A stretch of 34,854 nt of DNA, taken from contig NZ_CDRZ01000232.1 of the NCBI RefSeq assembly GCF_000946815.1, positions 1 to 34,854 of the forward strand, in the 5' to 3' direction. The stretch comes from Syntrophaceticus schinkii. Its GTDB lineage: Bacteria; Bacillota; DSM-12270; Thermacetogeniales; Thermacetogeniaceae. The translations under genes were made by a program, and so were the position numbers. Under the pieces are notes generated by a model that was given only the letters and a program-made list of their open reading frames with translations, did no database searches and had not been told where the DNA came from. This document shows, piece by piece, positions 26,145-33,694 of this stretch. Numbering within the stretch: position 1 is the first letter of the stretch; every line of letters begins with the position of its first letter.

Positions 26145-27608
26145 ATGGCTTATCGGGATCTACGTGAATTTACTGCAGTTTTAGAGAAAAAGGGTTTGCT
26201 GAAGCGAGTCAGTGCTGTGGTGGACCCTGTGCTGGAGATCACTGAGATTACAGATCGTGTCAGCAAAATGAATGGTCCGGCACTGCTCTTCGAAAAACCA
26301 AAGGGGTCCTCCTACCCGGTGTTGATCAATGCCTTCGGTAGTTTTGAAAGGATGGCCCTGGCTTTGGGTGTTAATGAGCTTGATGAAATTGGGGCACGGA
26401 TTTCAGAACTCCTGGAGCTTCAGGATATGCCGGGAGGTCTCCTGGACAAACTAAAGATTTTGCCGCGCCTTGCGGAAGTCGGCTCCTGGGCGCCAAAACT
26501 GGTGAAAACCGCTCCCTGCCAGGAGGTTATTCTCCATGGTAAGGAGGCTACCCTTGATATCTTCCCGATACTCCAGTGTTGGCCGGGTGATGGAGGCCGC
26601 TATATTACTCTCCCTGTGGTTTTTACAAAAGATCCACAATCAGGTGGGCGCAACCTGGGGATGTACCGCCTGCAGGTTTTTGATGGAAAGACTACTGGAA
26701 TGCACTGGCATATACATAAGAATGGGGCGGAAAATTATCGCGCTCACCAGAAGTTAGGTAAGCGGATGGATGTTGCGGTCAGTCTGGGGGGTGACCCGGC
26801 AACTACTTACGCCTCCACAGCACCTCTTCCTCATGGTATTGATGAAATGCTCTTTGCCGGCTTTCTCCGCAAACAGGCGGTGGAAATGGTTAAATGCAAA
26901 ACTGTGGACCTGGAGGTGCCTGCCCACTCAGAGATCATCCTGGAGGGGTATGTTGATTTAGATGAACAGCGACTTGAGGGCCCTTTTGGCGATCACACAG
27001 GGTATTATTCTCTGGCGGACCTTTATCCTGTCTTTCATATTAACTGTATTACCCATAGAAGGGATGCCATCTATCCAGCTACTGTAGTAGGAAAACCCCC
27101 TATGGAGGACTGCTTTTTAGGCAAGGCAACTGAAAGGATCTTTCTTCCTCTATTGAAGATGTTTATGCCGGAAATTGTAGATATAAATCTCCCGCTGGAG
27201 GGTGTCTTCCATAATTGTGCTGTGGTCTCTATCAAGAAGAGTTACCCGGGTCAGGCCAGAAAGATCATGTGTGCCATCTGGGGGATGGGGCAGATGATGT
27301 TCACCAAGATGATCATTGTTGTGGATGACCATGTGAATGTACAGGACATGTCTGAGGTTTGGTGGCGTGTCTACAATAACACCGATCCCAAAAGGGACCT
27401 TATGGTTGTGGATGGGCCATTGGAGGTACTCGACCACGCCTCACCACTACCTGCTTATGGATCTAAGGTGGGGATCGATGCCACCAAAAAATGGGCAGGA
27501 GAAGGGCATCAACGGGAATGGCCCGATGAAATTATCATGAACGAGGAGATCAAGGAACTGGTGACCTCCAGGTGGCAAGAATATGGGTTTAAAGAACATG
27601 ATAAATAG
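26145..27608 (+). CDS. ubiD: UbiD family decarboxylase
   Basis: Prenylated-FMN-dependent decarboxylase. By family and neighbourhood it probably acts in quinone (menaquinone) synthesis, although UbiD enzymes also act on other aromatic acids. Motifs seen: MAYRDLREF start, LLFEKPKGS, ITLPVVFTKDPQSGGRNLGMYR, MHWHIHKNG, and the active-site region RLEGPFGDHTGYY carrying the catalytic Glu. 487 aa, normal. An ATG at 26100 is in frame, but the first family-like residues begin at ATG 26145, preceded by GGGGTGG. No ubiX is in the window, so the cofactor-making enzyme must be elsewhere. It follows the degenerate prenyl synthase and precedes the active one. Confidence 0.9.
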   Translation: MAYRDLREFTAVLEKKGLLKRVSAVVDPVLEITEITDRVSKMNGPALLFEKPKGSSYPVLINAFGSFERMALALGVNELDEIGARISELLELQDMPGGLLDKLKILPRLAEVGSWAPKLVKTAPCQEVILHGKEATLDIFPILQCWPGDGGRYITLPVVFTKDPQSGGRNLGMYRLQVFDGKTTGMHWHIHKNGAENYRAHQKLGKRMDVAVSLGGDPATTYASTAPLPHGIDEMLFAGFLRKQAVEMVKCKTVDLEVPAHSEIILEGYVDLDEQRLEGPFGDHTGYYSLADLYPVFHINCITHRRDAIYPATVVGKPPMEDCFLGKATERIFLPLLKMFMPEIVDINLPLEGVFHNCAVVSIKKSYPGQARKIMCAIWGMGQMMFTKMIIVVDDHVNVQDMSEVWWRVYNNTDPKRDLMVVDGPLEVLDHASPLPAYGSKVGIDATKKWAGEGHQREWPDEIIMNEEIKELVTSRWQEYGFKEHDK

Positions 27609-27712
27609 GAACTCGGGAATATATATCAGTAAAGAAAAAGGTTTTTTTCTTCTTATACAGAAAAATTACATACAGCGTTACATAAATTGATCTAGCTTGG
27701 TGGTTGGTTTTG

Positions 27713-28681
27713 ATGTCCTATCAGGATATTTTGGGGGAAATAAATGGCGATCTGGCCTATGTCGAAAAAGAGCTTCACAGGCATGCCAGGTCCTCACCGA
27801 CATTATTGGGTGAATCATCGGAACGCCTGGTTCAAGCAGGGGGAAAGAGGTTGCGGCCTGCCTTTGTGCTTCTATCCGGGAAGTTTTTTAAATATGATCT
27901 GCAGATAATTGGTCAGCTTGCTGTAGCCATCGAGCTCATTCACATGGCAACACTGGTGCATGATGATGTTATAGACAGCGCTGCTACCCGCCGCGGGTTG
28001 CCAACAGTATGTTCCCAATGGGGGGACGCAATTGCACTTCAAACAGGGAGTTATCTTTTCGCCCAAGCCCTCAAAATCGTTGCCCAATATGGCAACCAGG
28101 AAATCATTTGCGCTCTTACTCGAGTGAGTCTGGAGATGTGTGAAGGTGAAATTGAGCAGATCAATAATATTGGAAATACCAACCTTGGGCTGAGGACTTA
28201 CCTGCGACGTATTCAGCGTAAAACAGCCTTTCTCATCTCTGCTTGCTGTGCGATCGGTGCTCTGGCCGGAGAAGCCCCCCCGGACCTCACCTGGCACTTA
28301 AAAAAATACGGTTACTATCTGGGGATAGCCTTTCAGATCACCGATGATATCCTTGACTTTATTGGTTCGGAGAAGGTTTGCGGCAAACCGGTAGGCAGCG
28401 ATCTCAGGCAGGGGATCATCACTATCCCGGTGATTTACACCCTTCAGGACAAGATAAGGGGGCCACAGCTGCAAAAGATAATTGATAAAAACCCGAAAAC
28501 CGAAAATGATTGGGAGCAGGCCTTTGCACTGATCGAGGGAGCCGGAGCATTAAGGACTGCACAGCGGTTATGTGACCTTTATCTCCGGAAGGCAACAAAA
28601 GAACTTTATTACCTCCCGGATATGCCACCGCGAAGAATCCTGGTAGCACTCACCGATTTCATCGGGACGCGAGACTTTTAA
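27713..28681 (+). CDS. All-trans polyprenyl diphosphate synthase
   Basis: Condenses IPP onto an allylic diphosphate to make the long chain of menaquinone or a related lipid. First Asp motif DDVID in LVHDDVIDSAATRRG, preceded by GGKRLRPAFVLLSG; second motif DDILD in AFQITDDILDFIG; KTAFLISACCAIGALAG and KPVGSDLRQGIITIPVIY are also present. 322 aa. TTG 27704 and 27710 are in frame, but ATG 27713 gives the family-like MSYQDILGEIN start. Chain length cannot be read safely. It directly precedes tatC, and IPP comes from the MEP pathway whose last enzyme is at 1662. Confidence 0.9.
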   Translation: MSYQDILGEINGDLAYVEKELHRHARSSPTLLGESSERLVQAGGKRLRPAFVLLSGKFFKYDLQIIGQLAVAIELIHMATLVHDDVIDSAATRRGLPTVCSQWGDAIALQTGSYLFAQALKIVAQYGNQEIICALTRVSLEMCEGEIEQINNIGNTNLGLRTYLRRIQRKTAFLISACCAIGALAGEAPPDLTWHLKKYGYYLGIAFQITDDILDFIGSEKVCGKPVGSDLRQGIITIPVIYTLQDKIRGPQLQKIIDKNPKTENDWEQAFALIEGAGALRTAQRLCDLYLRKATKELYYLPDMPPRRILVALTDFIGTRDF

Positions 28682-28702
28682 ACCACCTTTCAGGAGGCTG
28701 TC

Positions 28703-29449
28703 ATGGCAGATAATGGTGCACCAGATAAAGATAAACAAACAATGGGTATATTGCGTCACTTAGAGGAACTTAGAAAAGTGATCATTATATCACTGATCGC
28801 TATTACTATTGCCAGCATCATTTCTTTTGCTTTTATTGAACAGATTGTGGCTATTATCACCAAGCCTTTGGCAGAACAGGGAATTAAACCTGTTTATACT
28901 GCCATAACTGAGGGTATTTTTACCTACTTCAAAATTGCTCTTATCACTGGTACAGTTTTTGCCGCCCCGGTGCTGATCTGGCAGTTGTGGCGCTTTATCG
29001 TGCCGGCACTATATCCACATGAAAAAAAATATTTATATAGGCTTGTACCGATCTCCATTATTCTTTTTATAGGTGGGGTTGTTTTTGCTTACTATACTGT
29101 TTTCCCCATCGCGGTTTATGTGCTGATCAAACTGGCCAGTGAGTTTGATCCTATGCTTACAATCAGCAAGTATCTCTCCTTTACTTTAGCCTTTATGATC
29201 CCTTTTGGTCTTATTTTCGAACTTCCGTTGGTTGTTTATTTTCTTACCAGCATCGGTGTGGTTACCCCGGAATGGCTGGTTCGCAACAGGAAGTATGCTA
29301 TTGTGATCACATTTATTCTTGCCGCTATACTGACACCTGGCCCCGACCCCATATCACAGCTGATCATGGCTGCTCCTATGATCATCCTTTATGAGGCCGG
29401 TATAATAGTAGCCAAAATTGTCACAAAAAAAAAAGGACGCCAAGTTTAG
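28703..29449 (+). CDS. tatC: Twin-arginine translocase subunit TatC
   Basis: Multi-spanning receptor of the Tat system, recognising twin-arginine signal peptides of folded, often cofactor-bearing, proteins. ILRHLEELRKVIIISLIA at the N-terminus is the TatC signature, with six hydrophobic segments, WQLWRFIVPALYPHEKKYLYRL, PFGLIFELPLVVYFL and AAILTPGPDPISQLIMAAPM. 248 aa. AGGAGG precedes the ATG, 21 nt after the prenyl synthase. No tatA is seen next to it. An isolated tatC suggests tatA elsewhere in the genome. Confidence 0.95.
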   Translation: MADNGAPDKDKQTMGILRHLEELRKVIIISLIAITIASIISFAFIEQIVAIITKPLAEQGIKPVYTAITEGIFTYFKIALITGTVFAAPVLIWQLWRFIVPALYPHEKKYLYRLVPISIILFIGGVVFAYYTVFPIAVYVLIKLASEFDPMLTISKYLSFTLAFMIPFGLIFELPLVVYFLTSIGVVTPEWLVRNRKYAIVITFILAAILTPGPDPISQLIMAAPMIILYEAGIIVAKIVTKKKGRQV

Positions 29450-29505
29450 AAAATTAGCCGGTGAAGAGAGTTAAATTTTCTGTTATCAAAGGGGCAATAT
29501 AAAGA

Positions 29506-30147
29506 ATGATTGGTTTATATCCTGCTGTCTTAAAGCTTGAGGGAAGATGCTGCCTGGTGGTCGGTGGGGGCAGTGTTGCTGCCAGGAAAACAATAAGCCT
29601 GCTGGAATGTGGGGCTCAGGTGCGCCTGGTAAGTCCTGAATTAACAGAAGAGTTGCAGCGAGAGGTTCAAAAGGGAAAAATCACGCATATCAAGCGCATC
29701 TTTGAAAAGGTTGACCTGGATGGGGTATATCTGGTAATTTGTGCAACAGATAACACAGAATTAAATAGTCAAATAGCGGAATACTGCGAGGCCCTCCATA
29801 TCCCGGTTAATGTGGTGGACAATCCGGAGTTGAGCAGCTTTTTTGTTCCTTCTATGATCAAGAGAGGGCCTTTATGTATCAGTATTACCACAGGGGGTAA
29901 CAGCCCCTTGTTTGCCAGAAGGCTTAGGGAGGAGCTGGAAAAGCTGATTGGACCGGAATACGCAGAACTGGTGGTGTCACTCGGCCAGGTACGCCGCCTT
30001 ATTCGGGAACAGGTAGATGATCCAGCAAGGCGACGCAAATTCCTGGAGGAAATCCTGCCGCCGGGCACTCTGGCTGATTTCGATGAAGAAAAGATGGAGG
30101 TACTCAGAAAGCAGGTGAAAGCATGCATCTCATCGCTCTTGGAATGA
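29506..30147 (+). CDS. Precorrin-2 dehydrogenase (siroheme synthase N-terminal domain type)
   Basis: NAD-dependent oxidation of precorrin-2 to sirohydrochlorin; some homologues also insert iron. The NAD loop GGGSVAARK is near residue 20, followed by VICATDNTELN, PVNVVDNPELSSFFVPSMIKRG and SITTGGNSPLFARRLREELE. 213 aa, a free-standing form of the CysG N-terminal half. AAAGGGG precedes the ATG. It overlaps hemA by 25 bases, and with cobA-hemD downstream it makes the route uroporphyrinogen III to sirohydrochlorin complete within the window. Confidence 0.92.
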   Translation: MIGLYPAVLKLEGRCCLVVGGGSVAARKTISLLECGAQVRLVSPELTEELQREVQKGKITHIKRIFEKVDLDGVYLVICATDNTELNSQIAEYCEALHIPVNVVDNPELSSFFVPSMIKRGPLCISITTGGNSPLFARRLREELEKLIGPEYAELVVSLGQVRRLIREQVDDPARRRKFLEEILPPGTLADFDEEKMEVLRKQVKACISSLLE

Positions 30148-31391
30148 ACCACCGTACAGCACCGGTAGAGGTACGTGAGAAACTGGCTTTCAGCAGCGGC
30201 ATGATGCAGTCTGTTGTCACAGATCTAAAGGGGTTCCCTTCTGTTGGCGGGTTTATCGTGCTTTCAACCTGTAACCGTACAGAGATTTATGCCAGTGTTC
30301 TTCGGGTGCAGGATGGTACCTGTGACCTAAAAAGGTATCTTTGCGGGCTGGCACAGTTATCTGAAGATGAGGTATCTCGCTATTTTCATGTTTGGAGATG
30401 TGAGGAGGTTGTTGAACACCTCTTTTGTGTAGCAGCAGGACTCGATTCCATGATTTTGGGTGAAACCGAAATCCAGGGTCAGGTAATTGATGCCTATCAG
30501 TATGCCTGCTCTATGAAAACAAGCGATAAAATTCTTAACACCCTTTTTCAGGATGCCATCAGATTTGGAAAGCGATTCCGCAGCCAGACGGCTATCGATC
30601 AGCACCCGGTATCGGTTAGTTATGCTGCTGTGGAACTGGCGCGCTCTGTATTTGGGAACCTCAGTGACTGCACTGTTTTAATCATCGGGGCAGGTGAGAT
30701 GGGGGAACTGGCATTGAAGCACCTGATTGCCCGTGGTGTAAAGACAGTTCTGGTTTCCAACCGCTCCTATGCTCGAGCCTGTAATATTGCCCAGGAGTAC
30801 GGCGGGGAGGCTATTCGCTATGATCACTTTTTGACAAGGTTGGATAAATCCGATATTGTTATCGGTTGTACAGCTGCTGCTCACTTTGTGATTCATGCTG
30901 AAAAGGTTCGTCAGGTGATGGCCAAAGGGAGACAGAGACCACTCTTTTTTATAGATATTGCGGTTCCCAGAGATATTGACCCAGCTGTCAAAGAGATCCC
31001 CGGTGTAATTCTCTATAATATCGATGACCTGGAAGAGGTAGTTCTTGAAGGGATGCAGGAGCGCAGGAAAGCGGCCCTGGAGGCTGAGGGTATGCTCTTG
31101 GAAGCTGTGGGTGAATTTCTAAACTGGGCCAGCGCTTTGACGGTGGTTCCCACGATCAGGGCTCTCCAGCAAAAAGGAAATGAGATCATGGAGGAAGAAT
31201 TGAGGCGCTGTTTTAACCGCCTGGGGGAAACAGACCCCCGCACGGAAAAAGTGATCAAGAGCATGGCGTACTCCATTGTCAATAAACTGCTCCATACACC
31301 TACAATGCGCTTAAAGGAATACGCCAGCAGGGGTGATGGACAGGTTTATGGAGAGATGCTGGAAGACTTCTTTGGGGTCAGGCTTGAGTAA
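30123..31391 (+). CDS. hemA: Glutamyl-tRNA reductase
   Basis: NADPH-dependent reduction of glutamyl-tRNA(Glu) to glutamate-1-semialdehyde, the first committed step of tetrapyrrole synthesis by the C5 route. LIALGMNHRTAPVEVREKLAF start, catalytic C50 in LSTCNRTEIYA, GLDSMILGETEIQGQ, NADP loop IIGAGEMGELALKHL and the C-terminal dimerisation helices. 422 aa. AGGTGAAAGC precedes the ATG. Its last codons and stop (GVRLE, TAA) come from a 29-bp repeat that also occurs after lysC. Confidence 0.95.
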   Translation: MHLIALGMNHRTAPVEVREKLAFSSGMMQSVVTDLKGFPSVGGFIVLSTCNRTEIYASVLRVQDGTCDLKRYLCGLAQLSEDEVSRYFHVWRCEEVVEHLFCVAAGLDSMILGETEIQGQVIDAYQYACSMKTSDKILNTLFQDAIRFGKRFRSQTAIDQHPVSVSYAAVELARSVFGNLSDCTVLIIGAGEMGELALKHLIARGVKTVLVSNRSYARACNIAQEYGGEAIRYDHFLTRLDKSDIVIGCTAAAHFVIHAEKVRQVMAKGRQRPLFFIDIAVPRDIDPAVKEIPGVILYNIDDLEEVVLEGMQERRKAALEAEGMLLEAVGEFLNWASALTVVPTIRALQQKGNEIMEEELRRCFNRLGETDPRTEKVIKSMAYSIVNKLLHTPTMRLKEYASRGDGQVYGEMLEDFFGVRLE

Positions 31392-31402
31392 TTTACTTAT
31401 TT
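31374..31402 (+). repeat. 29-bp repeat, copy 2 (across the hemA stop)
   Basis: Identical to 19264-19292. It spans the last codons and stop of hemA and the first bases of the following gap. Flanking sequences of the two copies are unrelated. Confidence 0.85.
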
Positions 31403-31468
31403 GGTTTCTGCGGCAGAATGTATTTTTAGAGCAGACACCATGCTGCTTTATGGCAAGATCATCAGAGG

Positions 31469-31567
31469 ATGAAAACGTTTGTTAAATCGGTTTTGAAGTT
31501 TGTTGGAACGGTGACATATGTTCTTAAAGATAGCTCAAATATCTATTTTCAAGGTGGGATAACCTAA
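31469..31567 (+). CDS. Possible 32-residue ORF before hemC
   Basis: ATG 31469 to TAA 31565-31567, ending two bases before the hemC GTG; product starts MKTFVKSVLKFVGTVTYVLK. The upstream CAGAGG abuts the ATG, which is poor spacing. It could couple translation to hemC or be chance. No family recognised. Confidence 0.25.
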   Translation: MKTFVKSVLKFVGTVTYVLKDSSNIYFQGGIT

Positions 31568-31568
31568 A

Positions 31569-32498
31569 GTGAGAAAAAGACTGCGGGCAGGGACCAGGGG
31601 AAGCAAACTGGCTCGTCGGCAAACTGCCCTGATCATAGAAAAAATTTTAGAAAAATACACAGAACTGGAGATTGAAGAGGTTGTCATCTCTACGAAAGGT
31701 GACAAAGATAGAAGGCCCTTCAAAGACCTGGTGACCGGGGGAGAAGTGGGTCTGTTTACCAAAGAACTGGAAAAGGCGCTGTTGAGCGGTAAAGTAGACT
31801 TTGCAGTGCACAGCCTCAAGGATCTTCCGGTGGAATTGTCCCCCGGGCTTGTCCTTGGAGCAGTGCCTGAGCGTGGGCTGGCCTTTGATGCTTTGGTGAC
31901 AAGAGACAATACTCCATTACAGAATCTTGCCGCGGGTTCTGTTCTCGGAACCAGCAGTTTGCGTCGCGCCTCCCAACTCCGGCATTATTATCCCCATCTC
32001 AAGGTGATGGACATCCGCGGCAACCTCGATACTCGCCTGCGGAAACTGGCCAGCGGTAATGTTGATGGGGTGATTGTGGCTGCGGCAGGATTGATGCGCC
32101 TTGGGTGCCGTGAAAATGTAGATTTTTCACTGATCCCTCCGCAAGTTTGTCTCCCGGCCCCAGGGCAGGGGGCTCTCGCTCTGGAAATACGTGAGGGTGA
32201 TGACTTCCTAAAGGATATCTGTTATAAAGTTCTTGATGATTACCGGACACGCCAGGCGGTTTATGCCGAGCGAGCGCTGCTTCAGGTTCTGGGGGGAGGG
32301 TGCCAGATACCCCTGGGTGCCTTCGCTCAGGTGGAGGGGGATACTCTTAGATTGCAGGGAGTAGTTGCCGCACCTGACGGCACTCAGATGATCAGGTCAG
32401 AGAGAACTTGCTCTGTGCAAAATCCACTGGAGGCCAGCCAGTTTGTAGCAGAAGAATTAATAAAGAACGGTGCAAAGGAGATACTTACCTGTGAATAA
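31569..32498 (+). CDS. hemC: Porphobilinogen deaminase (hydroxymethylbilane synthase)
   Basis: Joins four porphobilinogens into hydroxymethylbilane on a dipyrromethane cofactor. RLRAGTRGSKLARRQT start, STKGDKD, FAVHSLKDLPVELSPGLVLGAVPER, GTSSLRRASQL, DIRGNLDTRLRKL and the cofactor Cys245 in LGGGCQIPLGAF are all present. 309 aa. The GTG start follows AAGGTGGGAT by about 10 nt. It is separated from hemA by 177 nt and overlaps cobA-hemD by 8 bases. Confidence 0.95.
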   Translation: MRKRLRAGTRGSKLARRQTALIIEKILEKYTELEIEEVVISTKGDKDRRPFKDLVTGGEVGLFTKELEKALLSGKVDFAVHSLKDLPVELSPGLVLGAVPERGLAFDALVTRDNTPLQNLAAGSVLGTSSLRRASQLRHYYPHLKVMDIRGNLDTRLRKLASGNVDGVIVAAAGLMRLGCRENVDFSLIPPQVCLPAPGQGALALEIREGDDFLKDICYKVLDDYRTRQAVYAERALLQVLGGGCQIPLGAFAQVEGDTLRLQGVVAAPDGTQMIRSERTCSVQNPLEASQFVAEELIKNGAKEILTCE

Positions 32499-33543
32499 GA
32501 AGAAAGGCATTGTTTACCTTGTTGGGGCGGGTCCCGGTGATGCATCTCTTTTAACTTTGAAGGGCTTATGGTGCTTAGAACAGGCAGATGTAGTGGTTTT
32601 TGACCGCCTGGCCTGCGAATATATGTTGACCTACTGCCGCCCGGATGCAGAACTTATCTATGTAGGAAAAGAAACAAACCGGCACACCCTTAAACAGGAG
32701 GAGATCAACTCTCTCCTGGTGACAAAGGCCAGGAAAGGGAAGGTTGTCTGCCGCCTTAAGGGTGGTGATCCCTTTGTTTTCGGTCGTGGTGGTGAGGAGG
32801 CAGAATCTCTTGTGGATAACGGGCTGCCCTTTGAAATTGTTCCCGGTGTTACCTCTGCAGTGGCAGTGCCTGCCTATGCGGGAATTCCCGTCACCCATCG
32901 GGATCATGCTTCTGCTCTAACTGTGATCACAGGACACAGGCGCAGTGATAGTGGTCCTATACCACTCAAAGAAGATGGAAGTGCTACAGCAATTTATCTG
33001 ATGGGATATGAAAATCTTAATGCTATTATCAGTGGTCTTCTGGATGAGGGTTGGAAGAGGGAAACCCCTGCAGCGTTGATCCGCTGGGGGACCAGGGCAG
33101 AGCAGCAAACAGTTGTAGGAACCCTGGCCAATATTGAAGACCTCGCCAGGGATGCTGAGTGTGGGCCTCCCGCTGTTTTTGTGGTAGGGAATGTGGTGAC
33201 ACTCAGGGAAAAACTGATGTGGCGAGAAAAACAGCCCCTTTTTGGCAAAAGGATCTTGATTACTCGCCCGCGGCACCAGGCCCGTGAACTGGCTCAGGAG
33301 ATTATTTTGCAGGGCGGAGAACCCCTGTGCCTTCCGGCAATAGAATTGGAGGCAACAGCTGATTGTGGTTTGGATTTTTCTCAACTTCCCACATATGATT
33401 GGCTTATTTTCACCAGTGCCAATGGGGTCTTCTTTTTTCTTGAACAACTGCGGGCAAATAAAATAGATGTGCGCTGCCTGAGGGGTAAACTGGCAGCTAT
33501 CGGCCCCGCAACAGCGGCAGAAACTCCGCAGGTGATCGCCTAA
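32491..33543 (+). CDS. cobA-hemD: CobA (uroporphyrinogen-III C-methyltransferase) fused to truncated HemD
   Basis: The first ~245 residues are a SAM-dependent methyltransferase making precorrin-2: YLVGAGPGDASLLTLKG, VVFDRL, RLKGGDPFVFGRGGEEAESL, VTSAVAVPAYAGIPVTHRD, YLMGYENL. A HemD (uroporphyrinogen-III synthase) domain starts near residue 255 (KRILITRPRHQARELA, WLIFTSANGVFFFLEQL, GKLAAIGPATA) but stops after about 100 of the usual 240-250 residues, ending AETPQVIA. The IS element follows within about 100 bases, so HemD was probably cut by its insertion; frame shifts after the stop do not recover HemD-like sequence. AAAGGAGA (32475-32482) selects GTG 32491, inside the hemC end. The methyltransferase half looks intact; the HemD half is probably inactive. 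Confidence 0.88.
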   Translation: MNKKKGIVYLVGAGPGDASLLTLKGLWCLEQADVVVFDRLACEYMLTYCRPDAELIYVGKETNRHTLKQEEINSLLVTKARKGKVVCRLKGGDPFVFGRGGEEAESLVDNGLPFEIVPGVTSAVAVPAYAGIPVTHRDHASALTVITGHRRSDSGPIPLKEDGSATAIYLMGYENLNAIISGLLDEGWKRETPAALIRWGTRAEQQTVVGTLANIEDLARDAECGPPAVFVVGNVVTLREKLMWREKQPLFGKRILITRPRHQARELAQEIILQGGEPLCLPAIELEATADCGLDFSQLPTYDWLIFTSANGVFFFLEQLRANKIDVRCLRGKLAAIGPATAAETPQVIA

Positions 33544-33640
33544 GTTCTTGCGGTGCAAGCAACGCAGTATAAAAGCAAAATTTTATTAATTCGCATTTTT
33601 TAAACCAAACAGGCAGGAAAAAACATAACTAATGACAAAA

Positions 33641-33684
33641 ACCTCCTGGAAGCAACAACGATCAAATCATCATTTCCAGGAGGT
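33641..33684 (+). promoter_or_regulatory. Hairpin masking the transposase ribosome site
   Basis: ACCTCCTGGAA (33641-33651) and TTCCAGGAGGT (33674-33684) are a perfect 11-bp inverted repeat with a 22-nt loop. The right arm is the AGGAGGT ribosome site for ATG 33695. Several IS families use such a structure to block translation of transcripts reading in from outside. Confidence 0.75.
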
Positions 33685-33694
33685 GTTACCACCG

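Noticed and set aside
27631-27652. AAGAAAAA/TTTTTCTT hairpin as a ubiD terminator
   Set aside because: It is all A-T with almost no loop; too weak to support a terminator call.
19264-31402. 12-kb segment between direct repeats beside a tRNA as an integrated mobile island
   Set aside because: It holds only housekeeping and biosynthetic genes with no integrase, and the repeat does not overlap the tRNA.
33544-33600. Reading past the HemD stop to recover the rest of the domain
   Set aside because: None of the three frames gives HemD-like residues, so a simple +1 or -1 error does not explain the truncation.
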